From Gammaproteobacteria bacterium (GTDB taxonomy: Bacteria > Pseudomonadota > Gammaproteobacteria > Pseudomonadales > Porticoccaceae): a stretch of 64,000 bases of DNA. Within the stretch, counting starts at the first letter, position 1. Each line of letters opens with the position of its first letter. This document shows, in pieces, positions 1 to 10,719 of this stretch. The notes under the pieces were generated by a model, which had not been told where the DNA came from, searched no databases, and saw only the letters and a list, made by a program, of their open reading frames with translations. The position numbers and the translations under genes are program-made. The stretch is from the NCBI GenBank assembly GCA_016191205.1, contig JACPPB010000002.1, forward strand, positions 1 to 64,000, read 5' to 3'.

Positions 1-119
1 CTAACCAGATATTAGTTATCATAATTCCCGTTTCGGCAGTTTACGCCCACAAAACGCCGCCGAAAACAGATCAGAGTCGCAAATTCAGTATGCGAGCACT
101 CGCGCACCGTCCCGGCCCG

Positions 120-1226
120 CTACAACACCAGCCGCAACATGCGCCGCAACGGCTCCGCCGCACCCCACAGCAACTGGTCGCCGACGGTAAACGCGGCCAG
201 ATACTCACCGCCCATGGCGAGCTTGCGCAGGCGGCCCACGGGGATTTCCAGCCGCCCGGTCACGGCTGCCGGCGTCAATGCGCGGAGGCTGTCCTCCCGG
301 TGATTGGGCACCACGCGCACCCAGTCGTTGGCCGCTGCGATCAGCGTTTCGATCTCCGCGATGGGCACGTCGCGGGTCAACTTGATGGTCAGCGCCTGAC
401 TGTGGCAGCGCATGGCGCCGACGCGGACGCAGAGCCCGTCGATGGGCAGCGGATGGTCCTGGCGACCGAGAATCTTGTTGGCCTCGGCGCCCCCTTTCCA
501 TTCCTCGCGGCTCTGACCGTTGTCGAGCTCGACGTCGATCCAGGGCAACAGACTGCCGGCGAGCGGGTGGCCAAACTCCGTCACCGGGAATCCCGGCGCG
601 CGCAATACTTCGGTCACGCGACGGTCGATAGCGATGATCGAACTCGCCGGATCGGCCAGCAGATCCCGTACGGAGTCGTGTGCCGCGCCCATCTGGGCGA
701 GCAGTTCGCGCATATTGGGCGCGCCGGCGCCGGATGCGGCCTGATAGGTCATGGCGGTCACCCATTCCACCAACCCTGCCTGGAACAGGCCGCCCAGCCC
801 CATCAGCATCAGGCTCACGGTGCAATTGCCGCCGACAAACACGCGCCGACCGGCATCCAGGGCGCGCTCGATCACCGGGCTGTTCACCGGATCCAGCACG
901 ATGACCGCGTCGTCGTTCATGCGCAATGCGGACGCCGCGTCGATCCAGTAGCCCTTCCAGCCGGTCGCCTGCAAACGGGGGAACACCGCTTTCGTGTAAT
1001 CGCCGCCCTGGCAGGTCACGATGGCGTCCATGGCGTGCAATTGGTCGATATCCATGGCATCGAGCAGCGCGGTTCGGCCCTGGCCGACATCCGGCCCCGG
1101 TTGCCCCGCCTGGGAGGTGGTAAAGAAGTGGGCGCGCATCGCGGCGAAGTCGCCCGCCTCGATCATGCGGGTCATCAGCACCGAACCCACCATCCCACGC
1201 CAACCAACAAAACCTATATTTTTCAT
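120..1226 (-). CDS. asd: aspartate-semialdehyde dehydrogenase
   Basis: Reduces aspartyl phosphate to aspartate semialdehyde with NADPH, the branch point to lysine/diaminopimelate, threonine and methionine; cytoplasmic. The 368-residue protein has the usual length and begins [18 protein letters not shown], a Rossmann NADP-binding start. The catalytic cysteine is in GGNCTVSLM at residue 135, the same number as in E. coli Asd. It is the last gene of the leuC-leuD-methyltransferase-asd run, 57 bases after the methyltransferase. A TTAAACC/GGTTTAA dyad lies just before the start codon. In pseudomonads leuB usually sits between the methyltransferase and asd; here it is absent. Confidence 0.96.
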   Translation of the reverse strand: MKNIGFVGWRGMVGSVLMTRMIEAGDFAAMRAHFFTTSQAGQPGPDVGQGRTALLDAMDIDQLHAMDAIVTCQGGDYTKAVFPRLQATGWKGYWIDAASALRMNDDAVIVLDPVNSPVIERALDAGRRVFVGGNCTVSLMLMGLGGLFQAGLVEWVTAMTYQAASGAGAPNMRELLAQMGAAHDSVRDLLADPASSIIAIDRRVTEVLRAPGFPVTEFGHPLAGSLLPWIDVELDNGQSREEWKGGAEANKILGRQDHPLPIDGLCVRVGAMRCHSQALTIKLTRDVPIAEIETLIAAANDWVRVVPNHREDSLRALTPAAVTGRLEIPVGRLRKLAMGGEYLAAFTVGDQLLWGAAEPLRRMLRLVL

Positions 1227-1230
1227 TGAA

Positions 1231-1246
1231 TTAAACCTTGGTTTAA
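1231..1246. promoter_or_regulatory. dyad symmetry just upstream of asd
   Basis: A 7-bp inverted repeat, TTAAACC and GGTTTAA with a 2-base spacer, lies 4 bases upstream of the asd start codon in an AT-rich patch of an otherwise GC-rich region. It could be an operator or a structure affecting ribosome access. No known regulator is assigned. Confidence 0.35.
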
Positions 1247-1283
1247 AACTTTTACATTATCCAAAAACGTCAGCCAACCCGGC

Positions 1284-2048
1284 TCACCGCGAAGCCCAGA
1301 GCACCAGAACATCGGCGCTGAAGGAACCGTCCGCCTCGATCGCAAAGTAATCCCGCACTTCGCTGCTCGAACCTTCCTGCAGCGCGCGGATCGCGACCCG
1401 CAGCGGTTCCGGAGTCTGCATGCGCGCCACCCAGGACGCGAACTCCAGCCGCAGGCGCAAGAGCGCGTGGCGCTCGAGCTTCAGGCCCGCCTGCGCGACC
1501 CGTTGCAGCCATTCCGCCGGGCTGTAATCGCGCACATGGCTGGGGTCGCGCAACACCTCCACGGTCTGGAGATGGGTGTCGAGCAGTGGCCGGGGCGGGC
1601 CGGCGAGATCCACAAATGCCGCCAGCCCACCCGGTTTCAGCACCCGGCACACCTCCCGCAGCGCGCCGCCCAGATCGCTCCAGTGATGGGCGGAATAACG
1701 GCTGAACACCAGATCGAAATACCGGTCCGGAAAAGGCAACTTCTCCGCCGCACCTTGGGTGGTGGTGATATTGTCGAGCCCGCGCTCCCGGGCGGTGGTG
1801 GCGACCAGCGCCAGCATTTCCGGTGCCAGATCATAGGCCACCACCGCGCCGGCGAGCGGCGCGACCTGATAGCTGACATGACCGGCGCCACAACCCAGAT
1901 CCAGCACGCGCGCACCCGGCCGCGCCGCGACGGCGGCGCGCAGCTCGGCAAACTCCGGCCCCTGGGCATGCACCGCACTGCCCAGATAGGCGCCGGCCTG
2001 AGCGCCGAACTGACGCTGAACGACGGCCGCGTGATTCTGATCGCTCAT
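1284..2048 (-). CDS. class I SAM-dependent methyltransferase (UbiE/BioC-like)
   Basis: A 254-residue methyltransferase of the Methyltransf_11/UbiE-like type. Motif I is [12 protein letters not shown] at residues 48-59, followed by an acidic strand ([11 protein letters not shown]) and the post-motif [15 protein letters not shown]. The start codon overlaps the leuD stop (ATGA), so the two are translationally coupled. A methyltransferase of this kind is a frequent passenger in the leuCD-leuB-asd locus of gammaproteobacteria. Its substrate is not known, and nothing in the sequence decides it. It is not a complete match to BioC, and no other biotin genes are nearby. Confidence 0.85.
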   Translation of the reverse strand: MSDQNHAAVVQRQFGAQAGAYLGSAVHAQGPEFAELRAAVAARPGARVLDLGCGAGHVSYQVAPLAGAVVAYDLAPEMLALVATTARERGLDNITTTQGAAEKLPFPDRYFDLVFSRYSAHHWSDLGGALREVCRVLKPGGLAAFVDLAGPPRPLLDTHLQTVEVLRDPSHVRDYSPAEWLQRVAQAGLKLERHALLRLRLEFASWVARMQTPEPLRVAIRALQEGSSSEVRDYFAIEADGSFSADVLVLWASR

Positions 2049-2719
2049 GCCATTCCCCGCTCGTCGGTCACCGATCCACCCGCGCCGAACAGCCAGGGGT
2101 GCGCAGCGCGATGGCGCGCCTCGAACGCCCGAATCTGGTCGCCGTGCGCCAGTGTCAGGCCGATTTCGTCCAGGCCTTCGAGCAGGCAGTGTTTGCGGAA
2201 CGCGTCCACCTCGAAGCGGTACACCCCGCCGTCCGGCCGAACGACGGTCTGGCCGGCGAGATCGACCGTCAACCGATAGCCCTCGCTGGCGGCCGCCTGC
2301 CGAAAGAGCTCGTCCACTTCACCGTCAGATAAAACAATGGGTAACAGACCATTCTTGAAGCAGTTATTGTAGAAAATATCGGCGTAGCTGGGAGCGATGA
2401 GGACGCGAAATCCGTACTCCTCCAACGCCCAGGGCGCATGCTCGCGGGATGAGCCACAGCCGAAGTTCTCCCGCGCGAGCAACACACTGGCACCCTGATA
2501 GCGCGCCTGATTGAGGACAAAATCCGGATTCAGGGGACGTTTCGAGTTGTCCCGCCCCGGCTCCCCCACATCCAGATAGCGCCACTCATCGAACAGGTTG
2601 GGGCCAAAGCCGGTGCGCTGGATCGACTTCAGAAACTGTTTGGGAATGATCTGGTCGGTGTCCACGTTGGCGCGGTCCAGCGGCGCCACCAGCCCCTGAT
2701 GCCTGACAAAAGCTTTCAT
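2045..2719 (-). CDS. leuD: 3-isopropylmalate dehydratase small subunit
   Basis: Small (swivel-domain) subunit of isopropylmalate isomerase, which converts 2-isopropylmalate to 3-isopropylmalate in leucine synthesis as a heterodimer with LeuC. The protein of 224 residues starts [20 protein letters not shown]. The diagnostic swivel motif [15 protein letters not shown] is present. The start at 2719 was chosen because a strong GGAGGTGG ribosome site precedes it and because it matches the family's N-terminus; an upstream in-frame ATG would add 17 unrelated residues. Its 5' end overlaps the leuC stop by 4 bases. Confidence 0.97.
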   Translation of the reverse strand: MKAFVRHQGLVAPLDRANVDTDQIIPKQFLKSIQRTGFGPNLFDEWRYLDVGEPGRDNSKRPLNPDFVLNQARYQGASVLLARENFGCGSSREHAPWALEEYGFRVLIAPSYADIFYNNCFKNGLLPIVLSDGEVDELFRQAAASEGYRLTVDLAGQTVVRPDGGVYRFEVDAFRKHCLLEGLDEIGLTLAHGDQIRAFEARHRAAHPWLFGAGGSVTDERGMA

Positions 2720-4155
2720 GCCACCTCCTCCCGCCCAAGCAATTCCCGGACATCGACGAAATGCCCGCACACCGCCGCCGCCGCCGCCATCGCCGGACTC
2801 ACCAGATGGGTGCGGCCACCGGCACCCTGCCGACCCTCGAAGTTGCGGTTCGACGTGGAGGCACAGTGCTCACCGGCTTCGAGACGATCCGCGTTCATGG
2901 CCAGACACATGGAGCAGCCCGGCTCGCGCCACTCGAATCCGGCTTCGATGAAGATCTTGTCGAGGCCTTCCTGTTCGGCCTGCGCCTTGACGGGTCCGGA
3001 GCCGGGCACCACCAGCGCCTGCTTGACGCTGGCAGCCACCTTGCGGCCCTTGGCGACCGCCGCCGCCGCGCGCAGATCCTCGATCCGCGAATTGGTGCAG
3101 GAGCCGATGAAGATGCGATCCAGCCGGATATCGGTGATCGCCTGATTGGCGGCAAGCCCCATGTACTTGAGGGCGCGCTCGATGGAATCCCGTTTCGTCG
3201 GATCCGACTCCACCGCCGGGTCGGGCACCCGGGCATCCACCGCCACCACCATTTCAGGCGAAGTGCCCCAGCTCACCTGGGGCTTGATGTCTCCGGCGCG
3301 CAACTCCACCACCTTGTCGAAGACGGCATCGGGATCGGAATGCAGTTGCCGCCAGTTCGCCACCGCCAGCTCCCACTGCGCGCCCCGGGGCGCGAACAGC
3401 CGTCCTTTCACATATTCGATGGTCTTGGTGTCGACCGCGATCAGCCCCACCCGGGCGCCGGCCTCGATGGCCATGTTGCAGAGCGTCATGCGGCCTTCCA
3501 TGGACAGCGCGCGAATCGCGCTGCCGGCGAATTCGAGCGCATAGCCGGTGCCGCCGGCGGTGCCGATGGTGCCGATCACGGCCAGCGCGATGTCCTTGGC
3601 GGTGACGCCCGGCGCCAGCTCGCCTTCGACCCGCACCTGCAGATTCTTCATTTTCTGGGCGATCAGGCACTGGGTGGCGAGCACATGCTCGACTTCCGAG
3701 GTGCCGATGCCGTGCGCCAGCGCGCCGAAGGCGCCGTGCGTGGAGGTGTGGGAATCGCCACACACCACCGTCATGCCCGGCAGGGTCGCGCCCTGCTCCG
3801 GCCCGATGACGTGCACGATCCCCTGACGCGCGTCGTGCATGCCGAATTGCAAAATCCCGTAGCGCGCGCAGTTGTCATCCAGCGTCTGCACCTGGATGCG
3901 CGAAACTTCATCGGCGATGGCGGCAATGCCGCCGCGCCGCTCGACGCTGGTGGTGGGGACATTGTGGTCCGGCGTGGCCAGATTGGCGTCGATGCGCCAG
4001 GGCTCGCGCCCGGCGAGGCGCAATCCCTCGAACGCCTGCGGCGAAGTCACTTCGTGCAGCAGGTGGCGGTCGATGTAGAGCAGCGCCGAACCATCGTCGT
4101 TCTGCCGCACCAGATGGGATTCCCAGAGCTTGTCGTACAGGGTTTTGCCGGCCAT
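2716..4155 (-). CDS. leuC: 3-isopropylmalate dehydratase large subunit
   Basis: Large aconitase-type subunit carrying the [4Fe-4S] cluster of isopropylmalate isomerase. From the [16 protein letters not shown] start the protein is 479 residues, the normal length; an in-frame upstream ATG would add 57 residues not found in the family. Cluster cysteines are in [15 protein letters not shown] and GCSMCLAMN, and the early motif [27 protein letters not shown] is intact. First gene of the leuC-leuD-methyltransferase-asd run, divergent from mnmC, with a plausible sigma-70 promoter upstream. Confidence 0.97.
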   Translation of the reverse strand: MAGKTLYDKLWESHLVRQNDDGSALLYIDRHLLHEVTSPQAFEGLRLAGREPWRIDANLATPDHNVPTTSVERRGGIAAIADEVSRIQVQTLDDNCARYGILQFGMHDARQGIVHVIGPEQGATLPGMTVVCGDSHTSTHGAFGALAHGIGTSEVEHVLATQCLIAQKMKNLQVRVEGELAPGVTAKDIALAVIGTIGTAGGTGYALEFAGSAIRALSMEGRMTLCNMAIEAGARVGLIAVDTKTIEYVKGRLFAPRGAQWELAVANWRQLHSDPDAVFDKVVELRAGDIKPQVSWGTSPEMVVAVDARVPDPAVESDPTKRDSIERALKYMGLAANQAITDIRLDRIFIGSCTNSRIEDLRAAAAVAKGRKVAASVKQALVVPGSGPVKAQAEQEGLDKIFIEAGFEWREPGCSMCLAMNADRLEAGEHCASTSNRNFEGRQGAGGRTHLVSPAMAAAAAVCGHFVDVRELLGREEVA

Positions 4156-4192
4156 CGCCGCATCCGCCGTGTGGGTCGAAAAAGAGCCGGAA

Positions 4193-4221
4193 AGTCTAGC
4201 GATCCCGGGCCCATAAAACAA
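4193..4221 (-). promoter_or_regulatory. candidate sigma-70 promoter of leuC
   Basis: On the minus strand TTGTTT (4216-4221) and TAGACT (4193-4198) are separated by exactly 17 bases, and the -10 ends 37 bases before the leuC start codon. Both hexamers keep the most conserved bases (TTG of the -35; TA and final T of the -10). Confidence 0.5.
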
Positions 4222-4334
4222 ATTCATGGCCCCTGAAGTTGCGACTCCACCGTAGAATTCACAGCCTTCACTGCGCGGTATCTCACCCTGGACATATTCC
4301 GTAACAGCGCAATGACATCGAGGCACCCGCCCGG

Positions 4335-6377
4335 ATGACCAGCCCGCCCGACTGCCTCGCTCCGGCCGCCGTCATCTGGCGCGACGGCGTCTTGCGCTCG
4401 GTTCATTTCGACGACATCTACCATTCGCCCGCCGATGGCCTGGGCGAGACCCGGCATGTATTCATTGCCGGCAACCGCCTGCCCGAACGCTGGCAATCAT
4501 TGCGCGCGGGCGAGGGATTTGTCATCGGCGAAACCGGCTTCGGCAGCGGACTCAACTTTCTGGTCGCCGGCAGCCTGTGGCTCGCCAGCACGCCTGAAAC
4601 CGCGGTGCTGCACTACGTTGCGGCAGAAAAATACCCGCTGGCGCGCGCCGATTTCGAACAGGCCCTGGCGCAATGGCCCACCTTCGCGGCACTCACCGCG
4701 GAACTCGCCCGCGGCTATCCGCCACCGATCCCCGGTTGCCATCGCCTGGTGCTTGCGGGCGGACGGATCCAGCTCACGCTGCTGCTCGGCGATGCCGTCG
4801 CCATGCTGAACCAGCTCCGGGATCATCCGTCCGTCAGCCACCCCGCCGAACCCAAAATCGACGCCTGGTTCCTCGACGGCTTTGCGCCCGCCCGGAACCC
4901 GGACATGTGGTGTCCCGAGCTGTTTGCTCAACTGGCCGCGCTGAGCCGCGCCGGCACCAGCTTCGCGACCTTCACGGCCGCCGGGGCAGTGCGTCGCGGC
5001 CTGCTGGATGCGGGTTTCGCGGTTGCCAAAATCCCCGGCCACGGCAGCAAGCGGGACATGCTGCGCGGAGAGTTTCTGGCGTTGCCGGCCGCTGCGGGAA
5101 CCGCCGCGCCGCCGTCCCGACGCCGCCGGCAGGCCGGCGCACCCTGGCATCTCGGCGCGACGGCGTACGGCGCGGGATGCGGAACCGCCGCCATCATCGG
5201 CGCCGGCATCGCCGGCTGCACCACCGCGCACGCGCTGGCGGAACGGGGCTGGCAGGTGACCCTGTACGATCGCGCCGCCATCGCCAGTGGCGCCTCGGGC
5301 AATCCCCAGGGCGTGCTCTATCCACGCCTGACGGCGGACACTTCCAGCTTCGGCGCCATCAATCTGGCGGCGCTGCTGTTTGCACAAAACTACTACCGGG
5401 AATACTGGCGCGACGGACTCGGCAGCGATTGCGGTGTCCTGCTGCTGCCGGAAACGGCGCCGCACGCGGAACAACTGCGCCGGATTGCCGCCCACCATCC
5501 CGCCGCCATCGCGCGCCTGGTCGCGGCACCGGAACTGGCCGCCATCGCGGGATTGCCGCTCGCCGCGGACTGCGGTCTGTTGCTGCCGGGACTCGGCTGG
5601 CTGGACCCGGCGGCGGTATGCCGGCGCCTGGCCGGACATCCCCGCATAACCCTGGGCCGCGCGGAGATCGTCGCACTCTCCCCGCACGCCACCGGCGGCT
5701 GGCAACTGGAGGATGCCAACGGCGCAACCACCGGGCCCCATGACATCGTGGTGCTCGCCAACGCGGCAGAGCTCGCCCGCTTCGAACAGACCCGGCACTT
5801 GCCGCTCAAGACCATTCGCGGCCAGATCAGCGTCTGCCCGGCGACACCGGCGAGCGCAAAACTTCGCACCGTGATCTGCGGCGCCGGTTACCTCGGCCCC
5901 GCGGTCAACGGCCGGCACACCTTCGGCGCCACCTACGAGCTGTCAGCCACTCATCTTGAAGTGAGCAGCGACGGACACCGCGAAAACCTGGCCAGGCTCG
6001 ACGCCACCGATCCTCGCCTCGCCGCGGCCCTGGGTGCGCCCGACCTCGCGCAACTCTCCGGCCGCGCCGGACTGCGCTGTGTTACCCCGGATTACCTGCC
6101 GCTCGTGGGGCCGGCGCCCATCGAACACCGGATGCTGGAGACCTTCGCGCCGCTGCGTCGCGACGCCCGCGCCGCTATTCCGCACCCCGGCAGCTACTGG
6201 CCGGGGTTGTTCATCCACGGCGGTCACGGCTCGCGGGGGCTCAGTCACGCGCCCCTGTGCGCCGCCCTGCTCGCGGATCTGATCGAAGGCCGACCACGAC
6301 CGCTGGCGCGGGACCTGGTCATCGCGCTCAATCCCGCGCGCTTTTTGATCCGCGCCCTCAAGCGGGACCAGCGCTGA
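4335..6377 (+). CDS. mnmC: bifunctional tRNA 5-(methylaminomethyl)-2-thiouridine synthesis protein MnmC
   Basis: Completes mnm5s2U34 in the wobble position of several tRNAs. The FAD-dependent C-terminal domain removes the carboxymethyl group from cmnm5U, and the N-terminal domain methylates the resulting nm5U with SAM. The 680-residue protein shows both: [13 protein letters not shown] (about residue 64) and [17 protein letters not shown] in the methyltransferase half, then [22 protein letters not shown] (about residue 287) as the FAD-binding start of the DAO-type oxidase. Length fits the full fusion form. Its 3' end overlaps the convergent DUF502 gene by 20 bases. Confidence 0.95.
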   Translation: MTSPPDCLAPAAVIWRDGVLRSVHFDDIYHSPADGLGETRHVFIAGNRLPERWQSLRAGEGFVIGETGFGSGLNFLVAGSLWLASTPETAVLHYVAAEKYPLARADFEQALAQWPTFAALTAELARGYPPPIPGCHRLVLAGGRIQLTLLLGDAVAMLNQLRDHPSVSHPAEPKIDAWFLDGFAPARNPDMWCPELFAQLAALSRAGTSFATFTAAGAVRRGLLDAGFAVAKIPGHGSKRDMLRGEFLALPAAAGTAAPPSRRRRQAGAPWHLGATAYGAGCGTAAIIGAGIAGCTTAHALAERGWQVTLYDRAAIASGASGNPQGVLYPRLTADTSSFGAINLAALLFAQNYYREYWRDGLGSDCGVLLLPETAPHAEQLRRIAAHHPAAIARLVAAPELAAIAGLPLAADCGLLLPGLGWLDPAAVCRRLAGHPRITLGRAEIVALSPHATGGWQLEDANGATTGPHDIVVLANAAELARFEQTRHLPLKTIRGQISVCPATPASAKLRTVICGAGYLGPAVNGRHTFGATYELSATHLEVSSDGHRENLARLDATDPRLAAALGAPDLAQLSGRAGLRCVTPDYLPLVGPAPIEHRMLETFAPLRRDARAAIPHPGSYWPGLFIHGGHGSRGLSHAPLCAALLADLIEGRPRPLARDLVIALNPARFLIRALKRDQR

Positions 6378-6996
6378 GATCGCGCTCCACCGGCACCCGC
6401 CGGGCCAGCACCTCCGCGGATCCCGCGCCGCAGGCGATCACGGTCCGCAGCACCGCTTCCAGGGAGACGCCGGGCAGGAACTCCACGCATTCCGGCGGCA
6501 GGTGATAGACGAAGCCCGAGGTGGGAAACGGCGCGGTCGGCACATACACGGTGTAACCACCATCGGCATGGCGGCTGGTGACGATGGCAGTGACCTTCAC
6601 CGGCGACTCCAGCCCGTGAATGCGCGCCAGCGCGGGTTCGCCACTCAGCAGTCGGGAAGTTTCACCACTGCCCAATAATTCGCGCACCAGCCCGCTGGTG
6701 GCGCGATAGCCCGGGACCACTTTCGCAAGACTCGCATCGACCACTTCGTGCAGCCAGCGGCCGATCCGCGTGCGCACCGCGAGTCCCACCGAAAAGCACG
6801 TCGCAAGCATCAACGCTGCCACGGCGATCAACGCCACGACATCATTGAGTCCGGCCTCGCGGGACAGCAGTTGCGTCAACGGCCGCAGCGGTTCCGTCAC
6901 CAGGACGAACAACCACTGCATCACCATCATCACCAGGGCAGCGGGCAGCACCACCGCCAGCCCACTGAGCAAAATCAATAGCACATGGCGTTTCAT
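6358..6996 (-). CDS. DUF502 family membrane protein
   Basis: A 212-residue protein from the start MKRHVLLILLSGLAVVLPAA; an upstream in-frame ATG would add 17 arginine/proline-rich residues and is less likely. Two hydrophobic segments are near the N-terminus (about residues 5-33 and 50-72), followed by a soluble domain with GYTVYVPTAPFPTSG and a conserved-looking PPECVEFLPGVSLEAVLRTVIACG. This pattern matches DUF502, an inner-membrane family of unknown function. It is transcribed away from the sensor kinase and converges on mnmC with a short overlap. Confidence 0.8.
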   Translation of the reverse strand: MKRHVLLILLSGLAVVLPAALVMMVMQWLFVLVTEPLRPLTQLLSREAGLNDVVALIAVAALMLATCFSVGLAVRTRIGRWLHEVVDASLAKVVPGYRATSGLVRELLGSGETSRLLSGEPALARIHGLESPVKVTAIVTSRHADGGYTVYVPTAPFPTSGFVYHLPPECVEFLPGVSLEAVLRTVIACGAGSAEVLARRVPVERDLSAGPA

Positions 6997-7248
6997 GCGG
7001 AGCTTCCAGCGTGGGCGCGGACAGCAGGATACGGGGGAAAGCGGCACTGCCGCCAGTCAGATTCCCGCCCGCTCGATCCATCCCGTCCCGGAACCAGCGC
7101 CGCCCCGCCACAAGTGATTCGCCGCGGACCGCCACGGACATGGGGGCAGCCCGGCGAACGCACCGACGACAGCTGGAATGGCGCACAGGAACAGACAACA
7201 GAACGAATCCTGTATGCTGGATCCGTCCGATCCTTGCCGTCACAAACC

Positions 7249-10200
7249 GTGAGTCCGATCTCCAATCAGCCGGTGCGCATCATATTGTTGGGGGAGTTTG
7301 CCGGCGGCGCTCCTCAATTGCCTGTGCGTTTGACGCACTTGCGTGTAGAAAAACGCCTCTGTCCTGAGCTGGACCAGTTACCCGCGCCACTAACCTGGCA
7401 CGACCTGCTGATCACCGAGCTGGCCTGGCTCAACCGCTTGGGGCCCGACGCGCGCGACGCCTTGCGCGCGCATGCACGCGCCGCCGCGTACTGGATTGCG
7501 CTGACCGATGCCGGGGAGGGATTCGCGGAGCAGGTCGCCTGGCAGCGGGCAGGTGTCAGCCATCTGTTCCGCAAGCCACTGCACCGCGAGCAGCTTGCGC
7601 CATTGGTCCAACGCCTCTACGACCTGCTGGACGGTCCGCCGCTGCGGGTGCTCCTGCTGGACGGTACCCACGGTGCCCGATCGCGCCATGCCGCAACCCT
7701 TGAAAGCGCCGGCATGGTCGTGCGGGTAGTTCGGGAACCGGCGCACCTGCTGGATGCTATCGTCGAATTTGCGGCGGATCTCCTGCTGGTTGACGCGGAG
7801 CCGCACGGCTGTAGCGCTGCCGAGCTGATCGTCTTCGTACGCCAGCAGCCAAGCCTCGCCGAGCTACCGATCATCGTGCTCGGCGCGGCGGTGACGGTTA
7901 CCGAGCGTTTGGCGACGCTACCCATTGCTACCGATTACCTGCCCGACTCTCTGGCCCCGGCCTTGCTGCTCGCGGCCGTGCGATCGCGCGCCCTAGGTTC
8001 CCGGACCCGCCAGCGCGCTGACGCGCGGGACCGGAAGTTACAACGCGGAGTGCGCAATCTTTACCGAGACTTGTATCAGACCATCGAAGCCCACGCGCTC
8101 CTCAGTATCGCCGATGCCCAGGGCAACATCGTGCATGTCAACGACAGGTTCTGTGACATCAGCGGTTATCGCCGGGAAGAACTTCTGGGCGAAAACCACC
8201 GCATGATCAAATCCGACGTCCACCCGACGGAATTTTATGGTGAGCTCTGGAGCACCATCACCCGCGGCGAGGGCTGGCGCGGGGAAGTCTGCAATCGACG
8301 CAAGGACGGTGCGCTCTATTACGTCGAAGCGACCATCGTGCCGGTGCTGAACGACAAGGGCCGACCCGTCCAGTACCTGTCGATGCACACCGATGTCACC
8401 AACCTGAAGCGGCGGGAGACGGAACTTCGCGCCGTTGCCGAACGACTCGCCCGCAGCCAGCACTACGCGAATATCGGCACCTGGGACTGGAACATACAGA
8501 CAGGTGAACTTTACTGGTCGGAACGCATAGCACCCCTGTTCGGTTATCCAGACGGGGAGTTGGAAACGACCTACGAAAACTTCCTCAACGCGCTACATCC
8601 CGACGACCGGCAGACGGTCAGCGACGCTGTCGATGCCTGTGTCCAACAGGACAAGCCCTACGAAATCGAGCACCGCGTGGTGTGGCCGGACGGACAGGAG
8701 CGCTGGCTGCTAGAGCGTGGCAACGTGGTGCGCGATGCCGACGGCAAGCCGCTGCGCATGCTCGGCGTGGTGCAGGACATCGATGATCGCAAGCGCATCC
8801 AACTCGCGCTTGCCCAAAGCGAGCAGCGGCTGCGCGAGGCGCAGGCCCTGGCACATATAGGCAACTGGGAAGCCGATCTGACCAACGGCGAGTTGCTCTG
8901 GTCCGAAGAAATACCCCACATCTTCGGCCTCGACCCGACCATTTGCACGCTCGACGTGGACAGCTTCCACGCCGCCGTGCACCCGGACGACCGCGAACTG
9001 GTGCGCGCCAGCGAACGTCGCGCGCTGAAAACCGGGGTGCATGATCTTGTGCACCGCATCGTGCGTCCGGATGGTACCGTGCGATACGTTGATGTGCTCA
9101 CACGCGGAGCGCAGAATGCCGATGGCCGGATGCTCCGGCTGATCGGCACGGTGCAGGACGTCACGGAAGCCAAGGCAGCAGAGCACAGTCTCGAGTTGTT
9201 TCGCCGTATCTTCGATGCTTCCGAGCAATGTATCGGCGTCGCCGACAGCGAGGAGCGCATCGTGTACGTCAACAGCAGTTTTGAAAAGACACTGGGGTAC
9301 GCCTCGCAGGAGCTCATCCTGCAGCCAGCCAACTTGATTCTGTCGGAAATCGAGAGCGGCATTTCCTGGAAAGAGGTCATAGCCAAGCTTGCCTATGGCG
9401 ATCGCGGAACCGTGCAAATACCCTTCCGTCGCAAGGACGGCAGCTTTTTCACCTCACTCAGCAACGTTGGCGCGGTCAAGGACCAGCACGGCGAAATCCA
9501 GTACTACTTCGACATCTTCACCGACTTCGCCGAGGAACTCGCGCGGCGCGCCGAACTGGCCGAGGCCAGGGACGCCGCCGAGCGCGCCAACCAGGCGAAA
9601 TCCGAATTCCTGTCCAGCATGAGCCATGAGCTGCGTACCCCCCTGAACGCCATCATCGGCTTCGCCCAGATGCTGGAATACGACAACGGACTAAACGCCG
9701 AGCAGCAGGACAGCGCGCATGAAATCAGCCAGGCCGGCAACCACCTCCTGGATCTGATCAACGAAGTGCTCGACCTGGCCAAGGTCGAATCGGGCCACAT
9801 CAATCTTTCGCTTGAACTCGTGCCACTCGGTCCACTGGTCGAAGACTGCCAACACTTGATCCAACCCCTCACCGCGGCGCGGAAGCTTTCGTTGGTCTTC
9901 GACATTATCCCGGGCGCCACGGTGCGCGCCGATCGTGTACGGCTCAAGCAGGCGCTGCTCAATCTGCTTTCCAACGCTGTGAAGTACAACCGCGAACACG
10001 GCGAAGTCCGGGTGACCATCAGTCCCGGCGCCGAAAACTGCTTGCGCATCTCGGTCTCCGACACCGGACCGGGGATTCCGCTCGACTGCATGGCCAATCT
10101 CTTTCAGCCTTTCAATCGGCTGGGCGCGGAATACAGCGAAGTCGATGGCACCGGTATCGGCCTGACCATCACCCGCCGCCTTGTGGAGCTCATGGGCGGC

Positions 10201-10719
10201 ACCATCGGGGTCAGCAGCGAAGTCGGCGTCGGCTCCACCTTCTGGATCGATCTACCACAGTGGACGGGGGCTGCGCGGGAGATTTCGGCACAACCTGCAA
10301 CCGCGGCGTCATCGGATAGAGCCCCGGCGCACCAGCATCAGATCCTCTGCATCGACGATAACCCGGCAAATCTCAAGCTGATCGCACAGATGCTCGACAG
10401 GCACGGCAAAATCCATCTGATAACGGCCCACACGCCGACACTGGGCATCGAACTCGCCCTTGCGCATCGTCCGGATCTGATTCTGCTCGACATCAATATG
10501 CCGAACCTTGACGGCTACGAAGTACTGAAAATACTCATGGCAGACCTTCATTTGCGGCACGTTCCCGTGATCGCCATCACCGCCAACGCAATGCCCCGGG
10601 ACATTGCGCGCGGCATGGCGGCCGGCTTTACCGAATACCTTACCAAGCCACTTGAGTTGGAGCGATTTCTACAAACCATCGACCATCACTTGGTGTCCAT
10701 GGAGAAAAACCAACCATGA
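7249..10719 (+). CDS. hybrid sensor histidine kinase with multiple PAS domains
   Basis: A cytoplasmic-looking kinase of about 1156 residues from GTG at 7249 (VSPISNQPVRIILLGEF). An in-frame ATG at 6985 exists, but those 88 residues overlap the divergent DUF502 start and look non-coding. No transmembrane segment is evident. Order: two receiver-like N-terminal domains (about 1-120 and 125-245; the second keeps LLLVDAEPHG), four PAS domains (each repeat of the RKDG.. or HPDDR type), a HisKA H-box SHELRTPLNAIIGF with His793, an HATPase with N-box LLNLLSNAVKYN, DTGPGIP and GTGIGLTI, then a C-terminal receiver with LILLDINMP (Asp1081). It overlaps the following HD-GYP gene by 4 bases, so the pair is co-translated. 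Signal unknown. Confidence 0.88.
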   Translation: MSPISNQPVRIILLGEFAGGAPQLPVRLTHLRVEKRLCPELDQLPAPLTWHDLLITELAWLNRLGPDARDALRAHARAAAYWIALTDAGEGFAEQVAWQRAGVSHLFRKPLHREQLAPLVQRLYDLLDGPPLRVLLLDGTHGARSRHAATLESAGMVVRVVREPAHLLDAIVEFAADLLLVDAEPHGCSAAELIVFVRQQPSLAELPIIVLGAAVTVTERLATLPIATDYLPDSLAPALLLAAVRSRALGSRTRQRADARDRKLQRGVRNLYRDLYQTIEAHALLSIADAQGNIVHVNDRFCDISGYRREELLGENHRMIKSDVHPTEFYGELWSTITRGEGWRGEVCNRRKDGALYYVEATIVPVLNDKGRPVQYLSMHTDVTNLKRRETELRAVAERLARSQHYANIGTWDWNIQTGELYWSERIAPLFGYPDGELETTYENFLNALHPDDRQTVSDAVDACVQQDKPYEIEHRVVWPDGQERWLLERGNVVRDADGKPLRMLGVVQDIDDRKRIQLALAQSEQRLREAQALAHIGNWEADLTNGELLWSEEIPHIFGLDPTICTLDVDSFHAAVHPDDRELVRASERRALKTGVHDLVHRIVRPDGTVRYVDVLTRGAQNADGRMLRLIGTVQDVTEAKAAEHSLELFRRIFDASEQCIGVADSEERIVYVNSSFEKTLGYASQELILQPANLILSEIESGISWKEVIAKLAYGDRGTVQIPFRRKDGSFFTSLSNVGAVKDQHGEIQYYFDIFTDFAEELARRAELAEARDAAERANQAKSEFLSSMSHELRTPLNAIIGFAQMLEYDNGLNAEQQDSAHEISQAGNHLLDLINEVLDLAKVESGHINLSLELVPLGPLVEDCQHLIQPLTAARKLSLVFDIIPGATVRADRVRLKQALLNLLSNAVKYNREHGEVRVTISPGAENCLRISVSDTGPGIPLDCMANLFQPFNRLGAEYSEVDGTGIGLTITRRLVELMGGTIGVSSEVGVGSTFWIDLPQWTGAAREISAQPATAASSDRAPAHQHQILCIDDNPANLKLIAQMLDRHGKIHLITAHTPTLGIELALAHRPDLILLDINMPNLDGYEVLKILMADLHLRHVPVIAITANAMPRDIARGMAAGFTEYLTKPLELERFLQTIDHHLVSMEKNQP

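Noticed and set aside
2761-4236. Long open frame on the plus strand opposite leuC (491 codons)
   Set aside because: It is the mirror of a well-conserved leuC and its translation is His/Arg/Gly-rich without any family pattern; an effect of high GC content. The same holds for long frames opposite mnmC, pepN, cusA, dnaE2, pheT and thrS.
6985-7248. ATG at 6985 as the start of the hybrid kinase
   Set aside because: The extra 88 residues overlap the divergent DUF502 start, are Arg/Pro/Gly-rich and match no domain; GTG at 7249 begins the first recognisable strand.
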